From the NCBI GenBank assembly GCA_905209455.1, contig CAJLTA010000008.1, positions 1 through 64,000 on the forward strand: a stretch of 64,000 nt of DNA, given 5' to 3'. A program made the translations under genes and the position numbers. Numbering within the stretch: position 1 is the stretch's first letter; the number at the start of each line of letters is the position of its first letter. Below the pieces are notes generated by a model. That model ran no database searches. It saw only the letters and a list, made by a program, of their open reading frames with translations, and was not told where the DNA came from. Shown here in pieces: positions 50,114-58,727 of the stretch. Origin of the DNA: an uncultured Collinsella sp. (GTDB taxonomy: Bacteria > Actinomycetota > Coriobacteriia > Coriobacteriales > Coriobacteriaceae).

Positions 50114-51331
50114 TCAACGGTCATCGTCCTTCAGCAAGCGCCACAGCGTTGTACGGCTTATGCCCAGCACCTCCGCCGCACGGGTTCGGTTGCCGTGGAG
50201 ATGGTCTACAACCAGACGCGCGATATCTCGCTCGGTATCGGCCAGCGGTCGTAGGATATACAGGTCACTTTCGAGTGTCGGGGCGCCAAAGGTTGCGGTC
50301 TTAATCACGTCCTCTTGGGCGAGCACTTCCTCCGCTATAGCGCTGTACACCGTGCCCGCCCCCACCAATATATACAGTCGTTCCGAGACCTCGCGAAGCT
50401 GCAGATAATTGCGCGGCCAGCGGTAAGCATCGAGCGTCTTCGTCGCCGCGGCAGACAGCGTGGGTGCTGCTGTCTCAAATGCATCAGCGAGATATTCCAA
50501 ATAGCGCGCAACCTTCGTCGACGCGGCTCCCTGCTCGGCGATTGCCGGCGCCACGCTCACCGCGCAGGCGAAGCGCTCGGTCACAAACGCGGCTTGATCA
50601 CTTTCGCCGCCGCCCGGCATGTCATTCGCTGTCAGCACCACATGGCAGCGCGTCGCCAACGCGGTGTCGGTCATCGTGGAGACCAGCTCGCGGAGGCGCT
50701 GGGGGCCAACCGCGTTCCAGCCCTCAATGCAAAGGGTCAGCCCCGTTTGGAACAACGGCGATTCGGCGCTTTTGAGCACATAGCGCCAACCGCGCTCGGT
50801 GAGCTCATCGAGCGCAACGGAAACAAAGGGCTGACCGGCAAAAGGACCGTCCAGATAGAGGCGCTTGGCGATCTCGACCTGACCCGCTCCCAGCTCGCCC
50901 TCGAGCATAAGGGGCACACCGCGCGCGTAACTCTCTGCAACCGGCGCAGCCACCGAGGCCGCCCCCTCAACGATGCCGTACGCGCTCGATTCGTAGCGGG
51001 CCTCAACCTCGTCGGCGTTGAGCCACTCGATGCCCGCGTGCGCCGCGGCGCCGCGCACCTCGCGGACCACGACGACCCAAAGGCCCCCGCCCTCTTTGTC
51101 GGTGGGGCGAACGGTCAGGTTCAGGCGCGCACCCGCACGTCCCATAACCAGACGCGCGCCGTCTCCTATACGGTCGAGGCGCTCAGCGACAAAAGCCGCC
51201 ACATCCCGCTCGAGCGCCGCGTCATTCATGGTCGAGATCGCGACGTCCCCACGCGCATCGATTGCCAATGCCGAGGCCCCGGCAGCAGCCAGGGCCTCGG
51301 TCAAGATGTTCAGCTTGGCATCGCTATCCAT
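50114..51331 (-). CDS. Degenerate NtrC/PrpR-like regulator with Fis-type DNA-binding domain
   Basis: This 405-residue protein resembles a sigma-54 activator in order only. An N-terminal sensory region (about 1-110) leads to an AAA-like domain (about 125-335) and a C-terminal Fis-type helix-turn-helix (NRTRAAEVLGISRTTLWRLLKDD). The AAA core is worn: GELGAGQVEIAKRL has Gln for the Walker A Lys, Walker B is LCIEGWN, and no GAFTGA loop is visible. It is therefore unlikely to drive sigma-54 polymerase. The start at 51331 has AGGGG 7 nt upstream. It lies downstream of the YeiH exporter gene on the same strand and may regulate it. Confidence 0.78.
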   Translation of the reverse strand: MDSDAKLNILTEALAAAGASALAIDARGDVAISTMNDAALERDVAAFVAERLDRIGDGARLVMGRAGARLNLTVRPTDKEGGGLWVVVVREVRGAAAHAGIEWLNADEVEARYESSAYGIVEGAASVAAPVAESYARGVPLMLEGELGAGQVEIAKRLYLDGPFAGQPFVSVALDELTERGWRYVLKSAESPLFQTGLTLCIEGWNAVGPQRLRELVSTMTDTALATRCHVVLTANDMPGGGESDQAAFVTERFACAVSVAPAIAEQGAASTKVARYLEYLADAFETAAPTLSAAATKTLDAYRWPRNYLQLREVSERLYILVGAGTVYSAIAEEVLAQEDVIKTATFGAPTLESDLYILRPLADTERDIARLVVDHLHGNRTRAAEVLGISRTTLWRLLKDDDR

Positions 51332-51480
51332 TATTTGCCCCTGTCCGCAGCGACGTGCAACCGCCGACGGTCGCACGACCGAGTGTTTCAAAATTGAACG
51401 ATATTGCTCACCAAACACTATAGGGCAGAAAGCGCCGTCCTGCGAGTATAGGTGTTGCCCCGCATCGCCATCCTGGCGGG

Positions 51481-51545
51481 GCGATAAGAGCTCTTCGGGA
51501 CTTATAAACCTGCGGACAAGCCATACCCGCAAGAGCTCCTATCGC
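51481..51545. repeat. Inverted repeat upstream of the NtrC-like gene
   Basis: GCGATAAGAGCTCTT (51481-51495) and AAGAGCTCCTATCGC (51531-51545) pair with one mismatch. A second hairpin, GCCCCGC/GCGGGGC, lies at 51459-51483. They fall between the yeiH stop and the regulator start and could be an operator or an attenuated terminator. Confidence 0.5.
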
Positions 51546-51597
51546 TCCACCGTGAGAATGCGCTCGCCAGCACGCAGCACGCAAACAAGCTACTTCT

Positions 51598-52632
51598 CTA
51601 CCAGATTCCCAGCACGTGTTGCATTCCCAAACTCATGCACGCAATGCCAATCCAGCAGCAAAAGCCCAGCGCGATGGGCTTGCCGCCCTTTTTGACCAGC
51701 TCGACGATATCGGTATTAAAGCCAATTGCCGCCATGGCCATCACGATGAAGAACTTCGACAGCTCTTTGATGGGCGCCGTAAAGGACGCGGGAAGCTGAA
51801 GCACCGTGGTGATCACACTCGCCAGCACAAAGAACAGCACAAACACGGGAAACGCGCGTTTAAGCGAGAACGTGCTCCTAGCGTCGCCGCCGGCCTTGCG
51901 CGCCAGATGCATCTGCCAGCAAGCAAGCGCCAGCGTGATGGGAATGATGGCCAGCGTCCTGGTGAGCTTGACCACCGTGGCGCTCTCGAGCACATTGGCG
52001 CCGGGATGCATGCTGTCCCAAGCGCTCGCCGCAGCCGTTACGGACGAGGTGTCGTTGATGGCGGTACCGGCAAACAGGCCGAAGCCCTCGTTGGTCAGCC
52101 CGAGCATGCCGCCAAGCGTCGGAAACACGAGCGCCGCGATAACGTTAAACAGGAAGATGACCGAAATAGCCTGGGCAATCTCGCGATCGTCGGCATCGAT
52201 GACGGGTGCGGTCGCGGCGATGGCAGAACCGCCGCAAATCGACGAACCCACACCCACAAGCGTCGCGATCTTGCCCGGCACGTTCATAACGTGGCAGAGC
52301 ACAAAGGCGATGACAAGCGAGGTCGAGATTGTCGCCACGATAATCGGCAGCGACTGGGCGCCCTTGGACAGAATCTGGGAGAGGTTCATGCCAAAGCCAA
52401 GCAGGATAACCGCGTACTGCAAGACTTTTTTGGACGTATAGGTGACGCCAGCGGCGAGCTGTTCGCGACGATTCTTGGGAAAGACGAGCGCCAGGACCAT
52501 GCCAAAGAGGATGGCAAATACCGGACCGCCGACCACCTCAATTTGTTTGCCGAGCAGCGTCGCGGGAATGGCGATGATTAGGCAGAACAAGACGCCTTTC
52601 CAGCGCTCGCGTACGATATTTGCCAGTTGCAT
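51598..52632 (-). CDS. YeiH-family putative sulfate exporter
   Basis: This 344-residue protein has about ten membrane helices. YAVILLGFGMNLSQIL, VGVGSSICGGSAIAATAPVIDADDREIAQAISVIFLFN and GTAINDTSSVTAAA are hallmark segments of the YeiH/UPF0324 family. Members are proposed anion exporters, linked to sulfite or taurine breakdown in some bacteria. AAGGA lies 8 nt before the ATG. A GntR gene is divergent from it, which is typical of regulation by neighbour. Confidence 0.9.
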   Translation of the reverse strand: MQLANIVRERWKGVLFCLIIAIPATLLGKQIEVVGGPVFAILFGMVLALVFPKNRREQLAAGVTYTSKKVLQYAVILLGFGMNLSQILSKGAQSLPIIVATISTSLVIAFVLCHVMNVPGKIATLVGVGSSICGGSAIAATAPVIDADDREIAQAISVIFLFNVIAALVFPTLGGMLGLTNEGFGLFAGTAINDTSSVTAAASAWDSMHPGANVLESATVVKLTRTLAIIPITLALACWQMHLARKAGGDARSTFSLKRAFPVFVLFFVLASVITTVLQLPASFTAPIKELSKFFIVMAMAAIGFNTDIVELVKKGGKPIALGFCCWIGIACMSLGMQHVLGIW

Positions 52633-52825
52633 ATGGGATTCCTTCTTTCTATTTCACGTTTGCGACGGCTTATGATACGGCAACATTGAGCGCAGCCTTG
52701 CGCAAACACAGACTAAGATGCCGCAATAGTTCTCAGGCAACAGCCGAATTACCCACCGCGGAGAGCTGATTCGCGGCATAATTAACAACTGACATATGAG
52801 TTTGATAGAACAGTTGCGAGGCGCT

Positions 52826-53527
52826 ATGGAAGAATCGATGCACGTCGGCGAGCAGGAAACGAGCCTACAGGACCAGTCCTACCACACCATTCGACGCAAA
52901 ATCGTCTACCTGGACTACAAACCGGGCGAAAAGCTGGGCGTCAAGCAACTTTGCGACGACCTGGATATGGGTCGCACGCCCGTGCGCGAGGCTTTGGTTC
53001 GCTTGGCGCAGGAAGGCCTGGTGCGCACCGTGCCCCAGAGCGGCACCTATGTCTCGCCCATCAACCTCACCCTTGCCGAGAGTGCCTGTTACATCCGCGA
53101 GCATCTGGAAAAGCAGGTGATTGTGGAGTGCTGTGCGCGCGCCACGTCGGCCGGCATCGAGCAGCTCGACCGCGCCATCGTGCTGCAGGAAAAGGCCATG
53201 GCCGAAGAGGATCGCATCGGCTTCTTTTTGAGCGACAACCTCATGCATCACATGATTTTTAGCATCGCATGTCGCAGCACCGTGTGGTCGTGGCTCGAAG
53301 AGACCAATGCCGACCTGGAGCGCTTCCGCTGGCTGCGCGCCGCCACGCAGGTTCTCGACAATCAGGACATCGTGAACGAGCACAAGCAGATTCGCCGCGC
53401 TATCGCCGGTCGCGACCCCATCGAAGCGAGCTTTTTGGTCAGCAAGCACCTGCATATGATGTTCCGCAACCAGACCGAGGTTCTGGACCAGTTCCCCGAG
53501 TACTTCGAGACCAGCAAGCTCCGCTAA
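52826..53527 (+). CDS. GntR-family (FCD) transcriptional regulator
   Basis: About 233 residues from the preferred ATG at 52826 (GAGG 4 nt upstream; a CATAAT -10 box at 52777-52782). An ATG at 52796 would add ten residues but has no ribosome site. The N-terminal winged helix is QSYHTIRRKIVYLDYKPGEKL, then DDLDMGRTPVREALVRLAQEGLVRTVPQSGTYVSP. The C-terminal helical FCD domain carries His-rich metal- or ligand-binding positions (LMHHMIF, SKHLHMMF). It is divergent from yeiH, which it probably controls. Confidence 0.87.
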   Translation: MEESMHVGEQETSLQDQSYHTIRRKIVYLDYKPGEKLGVKQLCDDLDMGRTPVREALVRLAQEGLVRTVPQSGTYVSPINLTLAESACYIREHLEKQVIVECCARATSAGIEQLDRAIVLQEKAMAEEDRIGFFLSDNLMHHMIFSIACRSTVWSWLEETNADLERFRWLRAATQVLDNQDIVNEHKQIRRAIAGRDPIEASFLVSKHLHMMFRNQTEVLDQFPEYFETSKLR

Positions 53528-53572
53528 CCTGCCAAATTGGGACAGGTTCATTTTGGCAGGTTTTATCTGGGC
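53526..53572. repeat. REP-like palindrome, CCTGCCAAAAAGGGACAGG family, after GntR
   Basis: AACCTGCCAAA and TTTGGCAGGTT flank TTGGGACAGGTTCA, and the conserved tail TTTTATCTGGG follows. The stop codon of the GntR gene (53525-53527) touches its left end, and it could act as a terminator. Confidence 0.78.
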
Positions 53573-53580
53573 AAATGAAA

Positions 53581-53616
53581 CAAGGCCCGGCTCCGCTGCA
53601 ACGGAGCCGGGCCTTG
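53581..53616 (-). terminator. glmS terminator
   Basis: CAAGGCCCGGCTCCG (53581-53595) and CGGAGCCGGGCCTTG (53602-53616) are perfect reverse complements. On the minus strand TTTCATTT follows, about 25 nt after the glmS stop. Confidence 0.85.
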
Positions 53617-53638
53617 GTCGCCAGAATGGCGGAACCAA

Positions 53639-55486
53639 CTACTCCACGGTAACGCTCTTTGCCAGGTTGCGGGGCTGGTCGACGTCGCAGCCGCGCAGGA
53701 TGGCGACCTCGCGGGCGAGCAGCTGCAGCGGGACGCTCGCCGTGATGGGGCTGAACACGTCGCGGACTGCTGGCACGCGGATAATGCAGTCGGCGATTTT
53801 GTTGATCTCCTCGTCGCCCTCGGTGGCAACGACGATGACCTTGGCGCCGCGCGCCTTGCACTCCATAAGGTTCGACACGGTCTTGTCGTAGGTGGCACTC
53901 TTGGTGGCCACGGCGATGACAGGGAAGCCCGGGTCGATCAGGGCAATGGGGCCATGCTTCATCTCACCGGCGGCATATGCCTCGGCGTGCAGGTAGCTGA
54001 CTTCCTTGAGCTTGAGCGCACCCTCGTAGGAAATAGCGGCACCCATGCCACGGCCCACGAACAGCGCCGACTGCGCGTCCTTGCACAGCAGGGCAGCCTC
54101 ATGAACGGCCTCGGTTTGGGTATCCAAAATCCACTGGATCTGCTCGGCCGTATCGGAAAGCTCGCGGAACAGCATGCGCGCCTGCTTGGTGGTCAAGCGG
54201 TACTTGACCTGCGCCAGCAGCAGGGCCAAAAGCGTAAGGCTCACGACCTGGCCGATGAAGCTCTTGGTCGAGGCGACCGCGATCTCCTTGTTGGCCTTGG
54301 TGTAGATGACGCCGTCGCTCTCACGCGCCACGGGGCTGCCCACCACGTTGGTGATGCCGAAGACCTTGGCACCCTTGATGCGCGCGTCGCGAATGGCGGC
54401 AAGGGTATCGGCCGTCTCGCCCGACTGGGACACGGCAACGACAAGCGTCGTCGGCGTAATGATGGGGTTGCGATAACGGAACTCGCTGGCCGCCTCCACC
54501 TCGGTGGGGATGCGAGCCCAGCCCTCAATGAGATTCTTGGCAATGAGGCCAGCATGATAGCTGGTGCCGCAAGCGATCACGTAGACGCGGTCGATGTCGT
54601 TGAGTTCCTCGAGCGAAAGGCCCAGCTCGTCGATGTCGAGCTCGCCGGCCGGCGTCATACGACCAACCAGCGTGTCGCGCACGACGCGCGGCTGCTCGTG
54701 AATCTCCTTGAGCATAAAGTCGGGATAACCGCCCTTTTCTGCCATGTCCAGGTCCCAGTCGATGTAGGTGACCTTGGGCTCGATAACGTTGCCGGCCTCG
54801 TCGGTGTACTCGACGCCTGTGGGCGTGAGCTTGGCAAACTGACCGTCCTCGAGCACCACGACATCGCGGGTGGCGTCGATGAGCGCGATGACATCGGAGG
54901 CGACATAGGCGCCGGTCTCGCCCACGCCGACCACGATCGGGGAATCCTTGCGGGCCACGGCGATCACGCCGGGCTCGTCAGCGCACACGGCGGCCAGACC
55001 ATAGGCACCGACCACGTGGGTGCAAGCCTCGCGCACGGAGGCCATCAGGTCGTGCGTCTCGGCATAAGCCTCTTCGATCAGATGCGCGAAGACCTCGGTA
55101 TCGGTCTCGCTCTTAAAGTGGTGGCCGCGGCCCTCCAGCTCTTCGCGCAGCTCGGCGAAGTTCTCGATGATGCCGTTGTGGACGATGGCGATACGACCGT
55201 CGCAGCTGGTGTGGGGGTGAGCGTTAACGACGGAGGGCTTGCCGTGGGTGGCCCAACGGGTATGGCCGATACCGCAGGTAGCGTCGCTGTCGATGTTGGA
55301 AAGCTCGCTCTCCAGACCCGCGACCTTGCCCACGCGGCGGATGACGTCGAGGTGCGCCGCGGCGCCCTCGCCCACCTCGAGCGCGACGCCCGAGGAGTCA
55401 TAGCCGCGATACTCCATACGCTTGAGGCCCGTGACCAGGATGTTCTTTGCAATATCAGAGCCGGTGTAGCCGACGATTCCGCACAT
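53639..55486 (-). CDS. glmS: Glutamine-fructose-6-phosphate aminotransferase (isomerising)
   Basis: This 615-residue enzyme starts MCGIVGYTG with the N-terminal nucleophile Cys2 of the glutaminase domain (1-240). GIGHTRWATHG binds glutamine, and two SIS domains bind sugar phosphate (ACGTSYHAGLIAKNL, VVAVSQSGETADTLAAIR). The C-terminal end RNLAKSVTVE is the conserved tail, which closes over the active site. It makes glucosamine 6-phosphate for cell wall synthesis. I see no glmS ribozyme core in the 300-nt leader region. The upstream gap contains palindromic TGGTAT half-sites. Confidence 0.96.
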   Translation of the reverse strand: MCGIVGYTGSDIAKNILVTGLKRMEYRGYDSSGVALEVGEGAAAHLDVIRRVGKVAGLESELSNIDSDATCGIGHTRWATHGKPSVVNAHPHTSCDGRIAIVHNGIIENFAELREELEGRGHHFKSETDTEVFAHLIEEAYAETHDLMASVREACTHVVGAYGLAAVCADEPGVIAVARKDSPIVVGVGETGAYVASDVIALIDATRDVVVLEDGQFAKLTPTGVEYTDEAGNVIEPKVTYIDWDLDMAEKGGYPDFMLKEIHEQPRVVRDTLVGRMTPAGELDIDELGLSLEELNDIDRVYVIACGTSYHAGLIAKNLIEGWARIPTEVEAASEFRYRNPIITPTTLVVAVSQSGETADTLAAIRDARIKGAKVFGITNVVGSPVARESDGVIYTKANKEIAVASTKSFIGQVVSLTLLALLLAQVKYRLTTKQARMLFRELSDTAEQIQWILDTQTEAVHEAALLCKDAQSALFVGRGMGAAISYEGALKLKEVSYLHAEAYAAGEMKHGPIALIDPGFPVIAVATKSATYDKTVSNLMECKARGAKVIVVATEGDEEINKIADCIIRVPAVRDVFSPITASVPLQLLAREVAILRGCDVDQPRNLAKSVTVE

Positions 55487-55556
55487 AAGATAAATCCCTT
55501 CGTTCGCGTGACTGCAAGACGTCCACGCACAAGGGGCGCTGAGACGTATAACGTTC

Positions 55557-55621
55557 GAGTATTGTACTCACGCAAACGCAAGCTGATATACCAGAAGTGG
55601 TATCTCAACTTAGATACCACT
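55557..55621. promoter_or_regulatory. glmS-lacI intergenic operator cluster
   Basis: AGTGGTATCT (55596-55605) and AGATACCACT (55612-55621) are a perfect inverted repeat. ATACCA (55588-55593) with TGGTAT (55598-55603) makes an overlapping one. GAGTATTGTACTC (55557-55569) is a third palindrome, and its ATTGTA could be a glmS -10 box (TACAAT, minus). TGGTAT half-sites resemble amino-sugar regulator sites. Confidence 0.5.
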
Positions 55622-55647
55622 CGATGCACACACGTCCAGCCGGTCCA

Positions 55648-55682
55648 AACCACCACAAAGGTGCCTGCCCCCTTCGTGGTGG
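55648..55682. repeat. REP-like palindrome, CCACCACAAAGG family, copy 2
   Basis: AACCACCACAAAGG and CCTTCGTGGTGGT flank TGCCTGCCC. It has the reverse orientation of the core seen at 25123. Confidence 0.75.
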
Positions 55683-55703
55683 TCGCGCTGGCAATAGCGT
55701 TTG

Positions 55704-55750
55704 CCCAGATAAAACCTGCCAAAAAAAACCTGTCCCTTTTTGGAAGGTTT
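55704..55750. repeat. REP-like palindrome, CCTGCCAAAAAGGGACAGG family, inverted copy
   Basis: CCCAGATAAAACCTGCC (the reversed tail) is followed by CCTGTCCCTTTTTGG and AAGGTTT. It abuts the lacI promoter. Confidence 0.75.
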
Positions 55751-55754
55751 GGGA

Positions 55755-55763
55755 TGCTACAAT
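55755..55763 (+). promoter_or_regulatory. Extended -10 promoter of the lacI-type gene
   Basis: TGCTACAAT (TG plus TACAAT at 55758-55763) lies 36 bp before the ATG. No -35 box is evident; that position falls in the end of the REP-like element. Confidence 0.55.
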
Positions 55764-55798
55764 CTGGCTTGTACTTGAAACGCATCAAAGGGGCCGCT

Positions 55799-56911
55799 AT
55801 GGCAAAGGTAAAAATCAGCGACGTCGCGCGCGAGGCCGGGGTTTCGTTGGGCACGGTTTCCAACGCGCTCAACCACCCCGAAAAGCTGCGCCCCGAGACC
55901 CTCAAGCTCATCAACGAGACCATCAATCGCCTTGGCTACCTGCCCAACCAAAGCGCCCGTCAGCTCGCGGGCGGCGCCACCAAGTCCTTTGGCCTGGTGC
56001 TCCCCCGTCTCGATCACGGCTTTTCGCTCCAAATCGCCAGCGGCGCCCACAACGAGGCCCGCAAGCACGGCTACGACTTGCTCATCGCCAACGCCGATAA
56101 CGACGATATTCTCGAGGACCATTACCTGCGCTACTTTATGGGCACCCAGATGTCCGGCGTCATGGTTCAGCCCATGGCATCCCCCGACTGGCACCCCGCC
56201 ATGACCAAGATGCCCGTGCCGATCGTCCATCTGGACATCCATTGCTCCGAGCCCGGCTACTACGTAGCGGCCGACAACGAGGCCCAGGGTCGCATCATTG
56301 CCGAACTTGCTATCGCCCGCGGCGCGCACCATATTGTCGTCGTCGGCCGAGCAGCATTTATGCAACTCACCCTGCGCGTCCTTGGCATTCATAAGGCGCT
56401 CGCCCTGCACCCCGATATCAAGATCGAAGTCATCGACGCCGGCGAATGGAATACCGCTGCCGACGGCTACGGCATCGGTGCCCAAATCGCCGAGCGCCCC
56501 GCGGACGAACGTCCCGATTTTGTCGTCGGCCTGACCGATGTGTTGGCCTCGGGCGTCGTTTCGGCACTGGTCAACAAGGGCATCTCTGTCCCCGGGCAAG
56601 TACGCGTGGCCGGATGCGACGGCAACCCGCTCGCTTGGAGCGGATCGGTCCCGCTCACTACGGTAGCGCCCCCGGGCTACGAGATTGGCCGCAAGGGTGT
56701 CCAACTGCTGATGGAGCAAATCGAGAACAAGGTCCCGACAAAGACCAAGCATATCCACGTCAGCTCTGCCGCGCGCACCGTCACCGCGGTCACGGCCATC
56801 GAGGACATCAACCGCCAAGAACTCGTGCGGCCGTTCCTGCTGGAACGCGCCAGCACCCAGGCAAGCAGCCAGACCGACGCCACGGCCATCAACCTCGGTG
56901 CGTATCTATAG
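55799..56911 (+). CDS. LacI-family transcriptional regulator
   Basis: This 370-residue protein has an N-terminal helix-turn-helix (ISDVAREAGVSLGTVSNALNHPEKL, about 6-30) with hinge QSARQLAGG (about 51), followed by a periplasmic-binding-like effector domain (SFGLVLPRLDHGFS, GLTDVLASGVVSALVNKGI, VRVAGCDGNPLAW). AAAGGGG lies 6-7 nt before the ATG. Such proteins bind sugar or nucleoside effectors. It is divergent from glmS and shares its upstream palindromes, so it may sense an amino sugar. That is inference. Confidence 0.88.
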   Translation: MAKVKISDVAREAGVSLGTVSNALNHPEKLRPETLKLINETINRLGYLPNQSARQLAGGATKSFGLVLPRLDHGFSLQIASGAHNEARKHGYDLLIANADNDDILEDHYLRYFMGTQMSGVMVQPMASPDWHPAMTKMPVPIVHLDIHCSEPGYYVAADNEAQGRIIAELAIARGAHHIVVVGRAAFMQLTLRVLGIHKALALHPDIKIEVIDAGEWNTAADGYGIGAQIAERPADERPDFVVGLTDVLASGVVSALVNKGISVPGQVRVAGCDGNPLAWSGSVPLTTVAPPGYEIGRKGVQLLMEQIENKVPTKTKHIHVSSAARTVTAVTAIEDINRQELVRPFLLERASTQASSQTDATAINLGAYL

Positions 56912-56937
56912 CACGCCCGCAAGTATGCTAAGTCGCC

Positions 56938-56985
56938 GCTCAAGCAAAAGGGGCCCGACCATTGCCGGGCCCCTTTTGCTTGAGC
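56938..56985. terminator. Bidirectional terminator between lacI and the HAD gene
   Basis: The 20-nt arms 56938-56957 and 56966-56985 are perfect reverse complements (core AAAAGGGGCCCG), with T-runs within the distal arm on both strands. Confidence 0.85.
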
Positions 56986-57024
56986 GCAAACGTGAGCAAT
57001 CGCTCGTTTCAACGCCGCAATTTT

Positions 57025-57675
57025 CTAGCGCACAGTCTTGATTGCCGCCGCCAGGTCGAACAACGTATCGAGCACGGCCTCGCAGCCATCCACCACGTCC
57101 TGCGGCAGCGGCACGATATCGGGGACGGCAAAGACATGGCAGCCGGCCGTAATGCCCGAGACGCAACCGTTGCGCGAATCTTCGACCACGGCACATTCCT
57201 CGGGAGCAAAGCCCGCGCGCTCGCAGGCGAGCAGATACATCTCGGGGTCGGGCTTGCCGTGCACGACGTCCTCGCCACACGTTACCGTTTCAAACTTGTC
57301 AAAGAGGCCAACCATCTTAAGGTTGCGCTCCGCCGTAACGAGGCGCGACGACGTCGCTAGACCCACGTGATAGCCCGCAGCCAGCAGCTCGTCTAGGCAC
57401 TCGGCGGCGCCGGCCTTAAGCTCCAGCTCGGTCTTGACCATCTCGTCGCGAATCTCCTTGTGGCGGACATAGACCGCCTCGGTGGTTTCATGGCTGCCGT
57501 AATGCCTATCGAGGATGTCCATGACATCGGGCAGCGTGCGGCCGATAAACTGATGGATCAGCGCTTCATCAATCGCGAGCCCCAGCTCAGCGGCGCCTGC
57601 CTTCCAGGCCTTAATCCCCAAACGCTCGGTATCGACCAGCGTTCCATCCATGTCAAAAATAACAGCCTTGATCAT
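57025..57675 (-). CDS. HAD-family phosphatase / beta-phosphoglucomutase-like
   Basis: This 216-residue hydrolase has motif I AVIFDMDGTLVDTE (about 4-17), a helical C1 cap (18-80), motif II LATSSR (about 110), motif III Lys in HGKPDPEMYL (about 143) and motif IV VVEDSRNGCVSGITAG (about 164). This is the PGMB/GPH/DOG subgroup, which acts on small phospho-sugars. GGGGG precedes the ATG at 57675. Neighbours do not specify the substrate. Confidence 0.88.
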   Translation of the reverse strand: MIKAVIFDMDGTLVDTERLGIKAWKAGAAELGLAIDEALIHQFIGRTLPDVMDILDRHYGSHETTEAVYVRHKEIRDEMVKTELELKAGAAECLDELLAAGYHVGLATSSRLVTAERNLKMVGLFDKFETVTCGEDVVHGKPDPEMYLLACERAGFAPEECAVVEDSRNGCVSGITAGCHVFAVPDIVPLPQDVVDGCEAVLDTLFDLAAAIKTVR

Positions 57676-57848
57676 ATCGGTCCCCCATCGACTCTCGCTG
57701 TCGCGTTGCTGCAACTCTACCGCATTTGGCAACTTGTATATAACGTATATGCCATATTGCACTTTCGTTACACAGATAGAAGTCTTATGGCAAGTAACGC
57801 ATTAGGATTATAGTTTTCGATCGAGTACTCAACGATAAGGAACGTTTC

Positions 57849-58727
57849 ATGATTTTAGACACCACGGCACCCGCAGAGGAGCTTCAAGACAAGCTATCGG
57901 CGCTCGAACAGCTGCTTTTGGCATACGGGCGCGTGGCTATCGGGTTTTCCGGTGGCGTCGACAGCAGCTTTTTGGCCGCCGTATGCGCCCGCATCATGCC
58001 TACCAATACCCTCCTCGTCCATCTCACCACGCCGCTCATCGGCACGCCCGAGCAGGCTTCGTTTGAGCAGTCCGTTGATGGGCAGGCCAATGAGGGGCCG
58101 CATTTTAAGCTCCCCGTGCTCAATCTTTCGGTGGATCAGCTGCAGCTCCCCCAAGTAGCCTGCAACGATACTAATCGCTGCTACCACTGCAAGCACGCCG
58201 GCTTTACCGCCATCGTCAACCACGCCAAGTCGCTCGGCTTTCCCACCGTCATCGATGGCAGCAATGCAAGCGATCGCGGTGACTACCGCCCCGGCATGCG
58301 TGCGGCAGAAGAGCTCGGCGTACGCTCACCCCTTATGGAGGTCGGCTTTACCAAGGACGAAGAGCGCGAGCTGCTGTGCGCATGGGGCTATCCCGTTTGG
58401 AACCTGCCGGCGGGAGCATGTCTTGCCACCCGCGTCCCCACGGGCGAGGAGCTTACACGCGAGAAGGTCGATTTAATCCGCGCCTGCGAGGATTACCTGC
58501 ACGATCTTGATCTGGCACAGGTACGCGCGCGCTTGGTCGGCGGCTGCATGCATATCGAGGCCGCACCCGCAGATGTCGCCAAGATTGCTGCCCTCGGTGG
58601 CAACGCCGTCGACGACAAGGGCAAGACCCCGCTGCCCGCCGCCATCGAGTCCGCGCTGCGCGAGCTGGGCTGCGACCATATCTCCCCCGAGGTCACCCCC
58701 TACATTCACGGCAACATGAACCTTTAG
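57849..58727 (+). CDS. larE: LarE-type ATP-dependent sacrificial sulfur transferase
   Basis: This 292-residue PP-loop enzyme has SGGVDSSFLA (about 35-44), NRCYHCK (about 109) and PAGACLATRVPTG (about 185). The Cys of the last motif corresponds to the sulfur-donating Cys of Lactiplantibacillus LarE. LarE converts its cysteine to dehydroalanine while thiolating the pyridinium cofactor of nickel lactate racemase. AAGGA lies 7 nt upstream of the ATG. larA, larB and larC are absent from the window, so it acts from a remote location or on another substrate. Confidence 0.88.
   Translation: MILDTTAPAEELQDKLSALEQLLLAYGRVAIGFSGGVDSSFLAAVCARIMPTNTLLVHLTTPLIGTPEQASFEQSVDGQANEGPHFKLPVLNLSVDQLQLPQVACNDTNRCYHCKHAGFTAIVNHAKSLGFPTVIDGSNASDRGDYRPGMRAAEELGVRSPLMEVGFTKDEERELLCAWGYPVWNLPAGACLATRVPTGEELTREKVDLIRACEDYLHDLDLAQVRARLVGGCMHIEAAPADVAKIAALGGNAVDDKGKTPLPAAIESALRELGCDHISPEVTPYIHGNMNL

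Noticed and set aside
55487..55798. glmS ribozyme upstream of glmS
   Set aside because: I could not recognise the conserved ribozyme core. The gap is accounted for by operators and two REP-like elements.
53954..56911. A 985-codon plus-strand frame ending with the LacI regulator
   Set aside because: Its first 600 codons are antisense to glmS. The true LacI start at 55799 has its own ribosome site and promoter.
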